Origin: Goekera deserti
GTDB lineage: Bacteria; Actinomycetota; Actinomycetes; Mycobacteriales; Geodermatophilaceae
Length of the DNA stretch: 64,000 bases
NCBI RefSeq assembly: GCF_010685995.1
Contig: NZ_JAAGWK010000036.1
Coordinates: 1-64,000 of the forward strand
Direction: 5' to 3'
The notes below the pieces were generated by a model. The model was given only the letters and a program-made list of their open reading frames with translations. It did no database searches and was not told the origin of the DNA. Shown piece after piece: positions 7,251 to 15,493 of the stretch. The translations under genes were made by a program, and so were the position numbers. The number at the start of each line of letters is the position of its first letter. Position 1 is the first letter of the stretch.

Positions 7251-10211
7251 GTGCCCACCAGGACCACGAAGACCGTCCCGACCAGCGACGAGACGAGCGA
7301 GGCCGGCACCCCCGCGCCCCCGGCGCGTCGCCGCACGGCAGCGGTCGGTGGCCGGCCGCTGGTCATCGTGGAGTCCCCGGCGAAGGCCAAGAAGATCGGC
7401 GCCTACCTCGGCAGCAGTTACGTCGTCGAGTCCAGTGTCGGCCACATCCGCGACCTGCCCCGCAACGCCGCGGACGTCCCGGCCGCGCACAAGGGCGAGT
7501 CCTGGGCCCGCCTGGGCGTCGACGTGGACAACGGCTTCAGCCCGCTCTACGTGGTCAGCCCCGAGCGCAAGCAGCAGGTGGCCCGGCTGAAGACGCTGAT
7601 GAAGGACGCCAGCGAGGTCTACCTCGCGACGGACGGTGACCGCGAGGGCGAGGCCATCGCCTGGCACCTGGTCGACACCCTCAAGCCCAGGGTCCCCGTG
7701 CGCCGGATGGTCTTCCACGAGATCACCCCCGAGGCGATCGCCCGGGCCCTCGCCAGCCCCCGGGACCTCGACACCGCACTGGTCGACGCGCAGGAGACCC
7801 GCCGCATCCTCGACCGGCTCTACGGCTACGAGGTCTCCCCGGTGCTGTGGAAGAAGGTGCTGCCCAAGCTGTCGGCCGGCCGGGTGCAGTCGGTGGCCAC
7901 CCGGATCGTCGTCGAGCGCGAGCGGGCCCGGATGCGCTTCCGGTCCGCCGACTACTGGGGCCTGGAGGGCACCTTCCAGGTCGCCGAGAAGGCGGACCCC
8001 ACCGACGCGGGTGAGCCGGCCCGGCTGTCGGCGACGCTGGTCACGGTCGACGACCGGCGGGTGGCCACCGGCAAGGACTTCGACCCGGACACCGGGCAGA
8101 CCCAGAGCGACGTCGTCCACCTGGACGAGGCCGGCGCCCGCGGGCTCGCCGCCCGGCTGGAGGGCAGCGCGGTCACCGTCACCCGGGTCGACGAGCGGCC
8201 CTACCGACGCCGCCCGTACGCGCCGTTCATGACGTCGACACTGCAGCAGGAGGGCGGCCGCAAGATGGGCTGGTCCTCGGCGCAGACGATGCGGGTCGCC
8301 CAGCGGCTGTACGAGAACGGCTTCATCACCTACATGCGCACCGACTCGACGAACCTGTCGAACGAGGCGCTGACCGCGGCGCGCAACCAGGCGCGCGAGC
8401 TGTACGGCGACGCCTACGTGCCGGCCGAGCCGCGCCGCTACGCGACCAAGAACAAGGGTGCGCAGGAGGCCCACGAGGCGATCCGGCCTGCCGGCGACGC
8501 CTTCCGCACCCCCGGCCAGGTCGCCGGGCAACTGGCCCGGGACGAGTTCCGCCTCTACGAGTTGATCTGGCAGCGCACCGTGGCCTCCCAGATGGCCGAC
8601 GCGGTGGGCCAGACGGTGTCGGTCCGGCTCGCCGGGCGCTCGAGCACCGACGAGGGTGTCGAGTTCTCCACCAGCGGGCGCACGATCACCTTCCCCGGCT
8701 TCCTGCGCGCCTACGTGGAGAGCAAGGACGAGGGCAGCGCCGAGGACAGCGAGGCCGACGACGCCGAGCGCCGGCTGCCCCGGCTGGAGCGCGGCCAGCG
8801 GCTGGACACCACGGCGCTGGAACCCAAGGGCCACACCACCCAGCCGCCGTCGCGGTACACCGAGCCGAGCCTGGTCAAGGCGCTCGAGGAGCTGGAGATC
8901 GGCCGGCCCTCCACCTACGCCGCCACGATGCAGACCATCCAGGACCGTGGCTACGTGTGGAAGAAGGGTGCGGCGCTGGTGCCGTCCTTCGTCGCCTTCG
9001 CCGTGGTCAACCTGCTCGAGCTGCACTTCGGGCCGCTGGTCGACTACAGCTTCACCGCCTCGCTGGAGCGCGAGCTCGACGAGATCGCCGGCGGCAACCT
9101 GCAGCGCGTCGACTGGCTGACGGAGTTCTACTTCGGCGGGGACGGCGGGCACGCCGGCGGCATCGCGGCGTCCGGCGGGCTCAAGTCGGTCGTCGGTCAG
9201 CGGCTGGAGGAGATCGACGCCCGCGGCGTCAACTCGATCCCGCTGTCGGCGACCGGCCCGACCGGGGAGCCGGTCGTCGTCCGGGTCGGCCGCTACGGGC
9301 CTTACATGCAGGCCGGCGGGGAGGACGGCGCCCGGGTGAGCCTGCCCGAGGACATCGCCCCCGACGAGCTGACCAGCGAGAAGGTCGCGGAGCTGCTGGC
9401 CGCGCCGTCCGCGGACCGCACGCTGGGCACCGACCCGGACACCGGCGAGACGATCGTGCTCAAGGCCGGCCGCTACGGGCCCTACGTCACCACGCTGGTG
9501 CCCGAGGGCAGCAAGGAGGCCCCGCGCACGGCCAGCCTGTTCTCCTCCATGACGCCGGAGACGGTGACCCTGGAGGACGCGCGGAAGCTGCTCACCCTGC
9601 CGCGGGTGGTCGGCGCCGACCCCGAGGGTGTCGAGATCCAGGCGCTCAACGGCCGCTACGGGCCCTACATCAAGAAGGGCACCGACTCCCGCTCGCTGGA
9701 GAGCGAGGACGCTCTGTTCACCGTCACGCTGGAGCAGGCGCTGGCCATCTTCGCCCAGCCCAAGCAGCGCGGGCGGGCCGCGGCGAAGGCCCCGCTCAAG
9801 GAGCTGGGCATCGACCCGGTCAGCCAGGGCCCGGTCACCGTGCGCGAGGGCCGCTTCGGCCCCTACGTCACCGACGGCGAGAGCAACGCCAGCCTGCGCA
9901 AGGGCGACGACGTCGAGACGATCACCCTGGAGCGGGCCGCCGAGCTGCTCGTCGAGCGGCGCGAGCGCGCTCCGGTGACGAAGAAGAAGGCCGCCAAGAA
10001 GACGGTCGCGAAGAAGACGACCGCCACGAAGGCCCCGGCGAAGAAGGCGACGGCCACGAAGGCGACGGCCACGAAGACCACGGCCAAGAACACCACGGCC
10101 ACGAAGACGACGGCCACGAAGACGACGGCGAAGACGACCAAGGCTGCGACCACGGCCCGGGGGAAGGCCGTCGCCGGGGACACCGCCGGGCAGGTCCCGG
10201 CCGGCAGCTGA
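7251..10211 (+). CDS. topA: DNA topoisomerase I
   Basis: This type IA topoisomerase of 986 residues relaxes negative supercoils. The Toprim domain begins PLVIVESPAKAKKIGAYLG and contains the acidic DGDREGEAIAWHL motif. The active-site tyrosine lies in FITYMRTDST (about Tyr361). Several C-terminal repeats with the RYGPY motif follow, as in actinobacterial TopA, which lacks zinc fingers. The last about 70 residues are a Lys/Ala/Thr tail (AKKTTATKAPAKKATATK), known in mycobacterial and Streptomyces enzymes to aid DNA binding and processivity. The start is GTG at 7251 behind CAGGAGCACC. The 274 bases upstream hold the promoter region. Confidence 0.96.
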   Translation: MPTRTTKTVPTSDETSEAGTPAPPARRRTAAVGGRPLVIVESPAKAKKIGAYLGSSYVVESSVGHIRDLPRNAADVPAAHKGESWARLGVDVDNGFSPLYVVSPERKQQVARLKTLMKDASEVYLATDGDREGEAIAWHLVDTLKPRVPVRRMVFHEITPEAIARALASPRDLDTALVDAQETRRILDRLYGYEVSPVLWKKVLPKLSAGRVQSVATRIVVERERARMRFRSADYWGLEGTFQVAEKADPTDAGEPARLSATLVTVDDRRVATGKDFDPDTGQTQSDVVHLDEAGARGLAARLEGSAVTVTRVDERPYRRRPYAPFMTSTLQQEGGRKMGWSSAQTMRVAQRLYENGFITYMRTDSTNLSNEALTAARNQARELYGDAYVPAEPRRYATKNKGAQEAHEAIRPAGDAFRTPGQVAGQLARDEFRLYELIWQRTVASQMADAVGQTVSVRLAGRSSTDEGVEFSTSGRTITFPGFLRAYVESKDEGSAEDSEADDAERRLPRLERGQRLDTTALEPKGHTTQPPSRYTEPSLVKALEELEIGRPSTYAATMQTIQDRGYVWKKGAALVPSFVAFAVVNLLELHFGPLVDYSFTASLERELDEIAGGNLQRVDWLTEFYFGGDGGHAGGIAASGGLKSVVGQRLEEIDARGVNSIPLSATGPTGEPVVVRVGRYGPYMQAGGEDGARVSLPEDIAPDELTSEKVAELLAAPSADRTLGTDPDTGETIVLKAGRYGPYVTTLVPEGSKEAPRTASLFSSMTPETVTLEDARKLLTLPRVVGADPEGVEIQALNGRYGPYIKKGTDSRSLESEDALFTVTLEQALAIFAQPKQRGRAAAKAPLKELGIDPVSQGPVTVREGRFGPYVTDGESNASLRKGDDVETITLERAAELLVERRERAPVTKKKAAKKTVAKKTTATKAPAKKATATKATATKTTAKNTTATKTTATKTTAKTTKAATTARGKAVAGDTAGQVPAGS

Positions 10212-10222
10212 TAGCGGGCACC

Positions 10223-10993
10223 GTGATCGGTCCGCACCAGGATCGCCAGACCTGGCAGGAGCACGGCCGCTCCTTCGGCGCCGTCGCCGCCGGCTACGCC
10301 CAGCTGCGGCCGGGGTACCCGGCTGACGCGGTGACCTTCCTGCTCGGCGAGCACCCGCTGGACGTGCTCGACCTCGGTGCGGGCACCGGCCTGCTCACCG
10401 ACGCCCTGCTCGCCGCCGGGCACCGGGTGGTCGCGGTCGACCCGTCGGCGCCGATGCTGGACGAGCTGCGCGCACGGCACCCCGAGGTCCGGGTCGCCGT
10501 CGGCGGGGCCGAGGACGTCCCGGTGGACGATGCCTCGGTCGACGCCGTGGTGGCCGGGCAGGCCGCGCACTGGTTCGACCCGGCACCTGCCGCCGCCGAG
10601 ATCGCCCGGGTGCTGCGCCCCGGCGGACGGGTCGGGTTCGTCTGGAACTCCCGGGACGAGCGGGTGCCCTGGGTGGCCGACCTGGGCCGGCTGCTCGCCG
10701 CCGAGGCCCGCGACCACGAGGCCGACGAGGGCGTCGTCGCCTCGTTCGCGCTGAGTCGCGAGCTGGCCGCCCGCGTGGAGACGCACGAGTCCTCCGTCGT
10801 CCAGCACCTCACCTCCGAGCAGGTGGTCGGGGGCATCGGCACCCGCAGCTACGTCGCCACGATGGACGAGCCCACCCGGGCGGACTTCCTCGGCCGGGTC
10901 CGGACCCTGCTGGCCGAGCACCCGGACACCCGCGGCGCGACCACCCTGGACCTGCCCTACGTCACCCGGTCCTACCGGCTCACGCCCCGCTGA
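10223..10993 (+). CDS. Class I SAM-dependent methyltransferase
   Basis: This is a 256-residue small-molecule-type methyltransferase. Motif I is VLDLGAGTGLLT, motif II VVAVDPSAPML, then AEDVPVDDASVDAVV and an Rv-like HWFDPAPAAAEIARVLRPGG block. It belongs to the methyltransf_11 (UbiE-like) family. The substrate cannot be told from sequence. The GTG start at 10223 (MIGPHQDRQTWQEHGRSF) lies only 11 bases after the topA stop, so it is probably co-transcribed with topA. It converges on the broken trans-aconitate methyltransferase gene and overlaps its 3' end by 14 bases. Confidence 0.85.
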   Translation: MIGPHQDRQTWQEHGRSFGAVAAGYAQLRPGYPADAVTFLLGEHPLDVLDLGAGTGLLTDALLAAGHRVVAVDPSAPMLDELRARHPEVRVAVGGAEDVPVDDASVDAVVAGQAAHWFDPAPAAAEIARVLRPGGRVGFVWNSRDERVPWVADLGRLLAAEARDHEADEGVVASFALSRELAARVETHESSVVQHLTSEQVVGGIGTRSYVATMDEPTRADFLGRVRTLLAEHPDTRGATTLDLPYVTRSYRLTPR

Positions 10994-11816
10994 CCCGCGC
11001 CGGCCGGTGCCCCACGGCGAAGACCCGCCGGAAGGGCAGCACCGTCGTGCCGTCGGGGCGCGCGGGGTAGGCCGAGCGCAGCGCGTCGGCGTAGGCGGCC
11101 CGGAAGGCCGCGGCGTCGGCGTCGGCCAGCCGGTCCAGCACCGGGCGCAGCACGGTGCCGGCCACCCAGCGCAGCACCGGGTCCGGCCCGGTCAGCACGT
11201 GCAGGTAGGTGGTCTCCCAGACGTCGGCCACCAGCCCCGCCCCGGTGAGCACGTCCAGGTGGACGCCGAGGTCGGGCACCGCGTCCGCCGGTGGCGCGGC
11301 CGCGGCCAGCAGCCCGGCCCAGCGCGGCGAGCGGCACAGGTCGGCGAGCAGGGCGTGGGTCGGGGCCCGGTGGTTGCCGGGCACCTGCACGGCCAGCCAG
11401 CCGTCCGGCGCCAGGTGCCCGGCCCAGCGGGCCAGCAGGTCCGGGTAGCCCGGCACCTAGTGCAGCACCGCGTTGCTGACCAGCACGTCCACCGGCGCAG
11501 CCGGTGCCCAGTCCCGGACGTCGCCGGCGACGAAGTCCACCCGCCCCGCGACGGCGTGCCGGGCGGCGGCGGCCAGCATCGCGGGGGAGAGGTCGACCCC
11601 GGTCACCCGGGCCGCCGGCCACCGGGCGGCCAGGGCCGCGGCCAGCGCGCCCTCCCCGCAGCCGAGGTCCACGACCACCGCGGGCTCGATCGCGCCTACC
11701 CGCTGCACCAGGTCGGCGGCCGGGCGGGCGCGCTCCCCGGCGAAGCGCAGGTAACCGGCCGGGTCCCAGTCGCTGCCGGTGGAGGGTGCGCCGTCCGGTG
11801 CCGTGGGGGGTGCCAT
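10980..11816 (-). pseudogene. tam: Trans-aconitate 2-methyltransferase gene with amber codon
   Basis: The 278-codon frame is intact except for a TAG at 11457-11459 (codon 120). Before it lie SDWDPAGYLRFAGERARPAA, VVDLGCGEGALAAALAARWP and VDVLVSNAVLH; directly after it the same frame reads VPGYPDLLARWAGHLAPDGW, VQVPGNHRAPTHALLADL and the family C-terminus. Family members read NAVLHWVPG here, so one base change TGG to TAG explains the stop. Tam methylates trans-aconitate, an inhibitor formed from the citric-acid-cycle intermediate cis-aconitate. A GTG directly after the TAG could restart translation, but that would split the SAM fold, so the product is probably inactive. A sequencing error cannot be excluded. 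Confidence 0.8.
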
Positions 11817-12119
11817 GGCGCGTACCCGACCACACCGGCCGGTGTGCCGCTGCGCCGGCCGGCCGGTCCGGTCGGACCTCGCGGGTACCGTCGTCCCGGG
11901 CCCGGGGCGTGTCCGGCGCGACCCGGACCCGGCCGCGGGGCCTGCGCGCAGGTCCTGAGCAGCGGGTCGCCTGCCCGGCGGCCCCGCCCGCCGCGGCGTC
12001 CGTCACGACCACCGGGAGTCCCGATCACCGCGCAGCCGCCACCGCCGTCCGAGGACGGTCCGACCGGCCACGACGCGACCGGTCCGGATGCCGCCGGTCC
12101 GCCGGCCGGCGACGACGAC
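11817..12119. other. Divergent promoter region, possible extended N-terminus
   Basis: This gap separates tam (minus) from the MFS/dTMP kinase gene (plus). The reading frame of the downstream gene is open through all of it, but no ATG, GTG or TTG occurs in frame close to the plausible protein start. An ATC at 12027 preceded by GGGAG (ACCGGGAGTCCCG ATC) sits where relatives would be expected to begin. No hairpin stands out. Confidence 0.4.
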
Positions 12120-14168
12120 GTGCAGGGCACCGAGGTCGGCCTGGTCGCCCGTGTCCGCGCCGTGCTGCGGGTGCCCGACTTCCGCAAGCTCTGGCTCTCC
12201 ACCGCGCTGTCCAGCTTCGGCGACTGGCTGGGCCTGCTGGCGATCACCGCCACCGCCACCTCGCTGGTCGACGGGTTCGCCGCCGCCAACTTCGCCCTGG
12301 GTGGCGTGCTGCTGTTCCGCCTGCTCCCGGCGATCGTGCTCGGGCCGCTGGCCGGTGCCTTCGCCGACCGGTTCGACCGCCGCCGCACCATGGTGGTCAC
12401 CGACGTGCTGCGGTTCGGCTTCTTCGCCTCCATCCCGCTGGTGGACAACCTCGTGTGGCTGTTCGTCGCCCAGTTCGTCATCGAGGCGCTGAGCCTGTTC
12501 TGGATCCCGGCGAAGGACGCCGCGGTGCCGAACATGCTGCGCAAGGACCAGCTGGAGCCGGCCAACCAGCTGTCGCTGGTGACCACCTACGGTCTGACCC
12601 CGGTGGCCGCGGCCGTCGTCTTCGCCGTGCTCACCACGATCGGGGAGCGGATCAGCGACCTGCTGGCGGTCAGCGCCGTGGACCTGGCGCTGTACGTCAA
12701 CGCGCTCACCTTCCTGGTCGCGGCGGTCGTCATCTGGAACCTGCCCTCGATCAGCGGACGCCGGGCCGCCGGCGTGAAGCCGGTGCACGAGGAGAGCTTC
12801 CTGGCCTCGCTGGTCAGCGGCTTCTCCTTCGCCGGGCACACCCCGCTGGTGCGCGGGCTGGTCGTGGGCATCACCGGCGCGTTCGTCGCCGCCGGCGTGG
12901 TGATCGCCACCGGCCAGGCCTTCGCGCTCTCCCTCGGCGGCGGCGAGGCCGCCTACGGGCTGCTGTTCGGCGCGGTGTTCATCGGGCTGGGCACCGGCAT
13001 CGCCTTCGGGCCGAGCGTCGCGCGGGACCTGGCCCGGGAGCGGTTGTTCGGCGTGGCCATCGTGGCGGCCGGCATCGCGGTGTCCCTGCTGGCCTGGACC
13101 CCGGAGCTGTGGATCGCGCTGCTGCTGGTGGTGGCCATGGGCTTCTTCGCCGGCATCGCCTACCTGGCCGGCTTCACCCTGCTGGGCACCGAGGTCGACG
13201 ACGCCGTCCGCGGCCGCACCTTCGCCCTCGTGCAGTCACTGGTGCGGGCCGGGCTGATCGTGTCGCTGGCGCTCACCCCGTTCGCGGTGGGCCTGCTCGG
13301 CCGGCACGTGCTCGACCTCGGCATCGGGTCGCTCACCGTCACCGGCGAGCGCCTGCTGCTCGGGCTGGCCGGTCTGGTGGCCGTCGGCGTCGGGGTGGGC
13401 GCCTACCGGCAGATGGACGACCGGCGGCCGGTGCCGCTGGTCCGCGACGTCGTCACCGCCCTGCGCCGGGACACCACCGCGCGCCGGCGGCTGGCCGGCG
13501 GCGGGGTGTTCATCGCCTTCGAGGGCGGCGAGGGCGCCGGCAAGTCCACCCAGGTCCGGCGGCTGCAGGAGTGGCTCACCGCCGACGGCCTGGTCACCCG
13601 GGCCACCTTCGAGCCCGGTGCCACGCCGTCCGGGGCGGGCATCCGGCGGATCGTGCTCGACCCGGACACCGTCGGGCTGGCCGCCCGGGCCGAGGCGCTG
13701 CTCTACGCCGCCGACCGGGCCCAGCACGTGCACGACGTGCTGCGCCCGGCCCTGGACGCCGGGGAGGTGGTGATCACCGACCGCTACGTGGACAGCTCGC
13801 TGGCCTACCAGGGCGCCGGCCGCGTCATCCCGATGGACGACGTGCGGATGATCTCCCGCTGGGCCACCGAGGGCCTGCGCCCGGACCTGACCGTGCTGCT
13901 GGACCTGCCGCCGGAGGTGGGCCTGGCGCGCGCCCGCGGCCGGGGCACCGCCGACCGGCTGGAGGCCGAGTCGCTGGACTTCCACCAGCGGGTGCGCCGC
14001 ACGTTCCGGGCCCTGGCCGAGTCCGACCCCGGTCGCTACCTCGTGCTGGACGCCACGCAGGACCCCGACCAGGTGGCCGCGGCGGTGCGGGAACGGGTCG
14101 GCATGCTGCTGGCCGGGCTGCCCCGGCAGGCGGCGGCCGCCCCCGCCGACGGGGCTGGTGGCTCGTGA
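12120..14168 (+). CDS. tmk: Fused MFS transporter / dTMP kinase
   Basis: A single frame encodes a major facilitator transporter followed by thymidylate kinase. From GTG 12120 it gives 682 residues. The first about 440 form the MFS part, with the motif A-like loop GAFADRFDRRRTMVVTD and many hydrophobic segments. After a linker (RQMDDRRPVPLVRDVVTALR) the kinase begins FIAFEGGEGAGKSTQ (P-loop near 469-477). TDRYVDSSLAYQG (DRY motif) and an RGRGTADRLE lid region follow. Tmk makes dTDP from dTMP, and this is the only tmk in the window, directly before holB as usual. The fusion occurs in related actinobacteria, and the transported substrate is unknown. The start is uncertain (see ATC at 12027). The stop overlaps holB. 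Confidence 0.85.
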   Translation: MQGTEVGLVARVRAVLRVPDFRKLWLSTALSSFGDWLGLLAITATATSLVDGFAAANFALGGVLLFRLLPAIVLGPLAGAFADRFDRRRTMVVTDVLRFGFFASIPLVDNLVWLFVAQFVIEALSLFWIPAKDAAVPNMLRKDQLEPANQLSLVTTYGLTPVAAAVVFAVLTTIGERISDLLAVSAVDLALYVNALTFLVAAVVIWNLPSISGRRAAGVKPVHEESFLASLVSGFSFAGHTPLVRGLVVGITGAFVAAGVVIATGQAFALSLGGGEAAYGLLFGAVFIGLGTGIAFGPSVARDLARERLFGVAIVAAGIAVSLLAWTPELWIALLLVVAMGFFAGIAYLAGFTLLGTEVDDAVRGRTFALVQSLVRAGLIVSLALTPFAVGLLGRHVLDLGIGSLTVTGERLLLGLAGLVAVGVGVGAYRQMDDRRPVPLVRDVVTALRRDTTARRRLAGGGVFIAFEGGEGAGKSTQVRRLQEWLTADGLVTRATFEPGATPSGAGIRRIVLDPDTVGLAARAEALLYAADRAQHVHDVLRPALDAGEVVITDRYVDSSLAYQGAGRVIPMDDVRMISRWATEGLRPDLTVLLDLPPEVGLARARGRGTADRLEAESLDFHQRVRRTFRALAESDPGRYLVLDATQDPDQVAAAVRERVGMLLAGLPRQAAAAPADGAGGS

Positions 14169-15343
14169 CCGACGGCGTCTGGGACGACGTGGTCGGGCAG
14201 CCGGCCGTCGTCGCCGAGCTGCGCACCGCGGTCCGTGAGCCGGCCTCGATGACGCACGCCTGGCTGTTCACCGGGCCGCCGGGGTCCGGGCGGTCGGTGG
14301 CCGCCCGGGCGTTCGCCGCCGCGCTGCAGTGCCCCGCCGGGGGCGACGGCACCTGCCACGCCTGCCGCACCGTGCTGGCAGGGACGCACGCCGACGTGCA
14401 CCGGGTGGTGCCCGAGGGCCTGTCGATCGGCGTCGCCGAGGTGCGCGAGATCGTCCGCACCGCCGGGCGGGCGCCGTCCCAGGGCCGGTGGCAGGTCGTC
14501 CTGATCGAGGACGCCGACCGGATGACCGAGCAGGCCACCAACACCGTGCTGAAGATGCTGGAGGAGCCGCCGCACCGCACGGTGTTCCTGCTGTGCGCGC
14601 CCTCGCTGCACCCCGACGACGTGCCGGTCACCATCCGGTCGCGCTGCCGCGTGGTGGGCCTGCGCACACCGGAGGTCGAGGCGATCGCCGACGTGCTGGT
14701 GCGCCGCGACGGGGTCGACCCGGCGCTGGCCGCGTGGTCGGCGGCGGCCTCCGGCGGGCACGTCGGCCGGGCCCGGCACCTCGCGCAGGAGGAGGACGCC
14801 CGGCTGGCCCGCAAGGCGGTGCTGGACGTGCCGCTGTCGCTGGTGTCGCTGGCCGCGTGCCTCAACGCCGCCGACGACCTGGTGGCCACCGCGAAGGACG
14901 AGTCCGACCGCACCACCGCCGGCATCGACGGCGCGGAGACCGAGGCGGTGAAGGCGAGCCTCGGCGTGGGCGCGCGCGGCCCGGGGATGGCCGCGGCGAG
15001 CCGGGGGGCCGGCGCGCTCAAGGAGCTGGAGAAGCGGCAGAAGTCGCGGGCCACCCGGCTCGGCCGCGACTCGCTCGACCGGGCGCTGGTCGACCTGGCC
15101 GGGCTCTACCGGGACGCGCTGGTGCTCGACTCCGCCGGCCCCGACGTCCTGTCGTCCGCCGTCCCCACGCTCAACCACCCCGACCGGCGCGCGGACGCCG
15201 TCGAGCTGGCCCGGAAGATCGGTGCCGAGGGTGCGCTGCGCCGCATCCAGTGGGTGCTGGAGGCGCGCACCGCCCTGGAGCAGAACGTGAAACCGCAGGT
15301 GGCGATCGAGGCGCTCACCGTGCGACTGCGACTCCCGGGATGA
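14165..15343 (+). CDS. holB: DNA polymerase III subunit delta'
   Basis: This 392-residue clamp-loader subunit starts GTG in a four-base overlap with the tmk stop (MTDGVWDDVVGQPAVVAELR). It shows the AAA+ layout: the P-loop-like GPPGSGRS has Arg instead of the Walker A Lys. A zinc module has its visible Cys residues in CPAGGDGTCHACR. LIEDADRMTEQATNTVLKML is the Walker B region and IRSRCRVV the sensor/SRC motif. Loss of the Walker Lys fits a subunit that does not itself hydrolyse ATP, as in E. coli delta'. The C-terminal helical domain (ALRRIQWVLEARTALEQNVK) joins the clamp-loader collar. Confidence 0.92.
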   Translation: MTDGVWDDVVGQPAVVAELRTAVREPASMTHAWLFTGPPGSGRSVAARAFAAALQCPAGGDGTCHACRTVLAGTHADVHRVVPEGLSIGVAEVREIVRTAGRAPSQGRWQVVLIEDADRMTEQATNTVLKMLEEPPHRTVFLLCAPSLHPDDVPVTIRSRCRVVGLRTPEVEAIADVLVRRDGVDPALAAWSAAASGGHVGRARHLAQEEDARLARKAVLDVPLSLVSLAACLNAADDLVATAKDESDRTTAGIDGAETEAVKASLGVGARGPGMAAASRGAGALKELEKRQKSRATRLGRDSLDRALVDLAGLYRDALVLDSAGPDVLSSAVPTLNHPDRRADAVELARKIGAEGALRRIQWVLEARTALEQNVKPQVAIEALTVRLRLPG

Positions 15344-15402
15344 CGCCGGAGGTGCTGCCCGGCCGGCGGCGGCCGGTGTCGTAGGCTCATCCCCGCACGT
15401 AC

Positions 15403-15478
15403 GCCGCCTTAGCTCAGTCGGTAGAGCATCTCACTCGTAATGAGAAGGTCGTCGGTTCGATTCCGACAGGCGGCTCCA
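15403..15478 (+). tRNA. tRNA-Thr (anticodon CGT)
   Basis: Complete cloverleaf. Acceptor GCCGCCT pairs with AGGCGGC, and the D-arm carries AGCTCAGTCGGTAGAGC. The anticodon stem TCTCA/TGAGA encloses CTCGTAA with anticodon CGT, and the T-arm carries GTCGGTTCGATTCCGAC. The discriminator T is followed by an encoded CCA at 15476-15478. A TAGGCT box at 15382-15387 is a likely -10 element, 15 bases before the mature 5' end. It sits between holB (plus) and the P-type ATPase gene (minus). Confidence 0.97.
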
Positions 15479-15493
15479 CGCCACCCCACCCGC

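Noticed and set aside
9985-10200. Short repeats in the topA end, at first sight like a repeat array
   Set aside because: They are codons for the Lys/Thr/Ala tail of TopA; there are no unique spacers, so it is not a CRISPR array.
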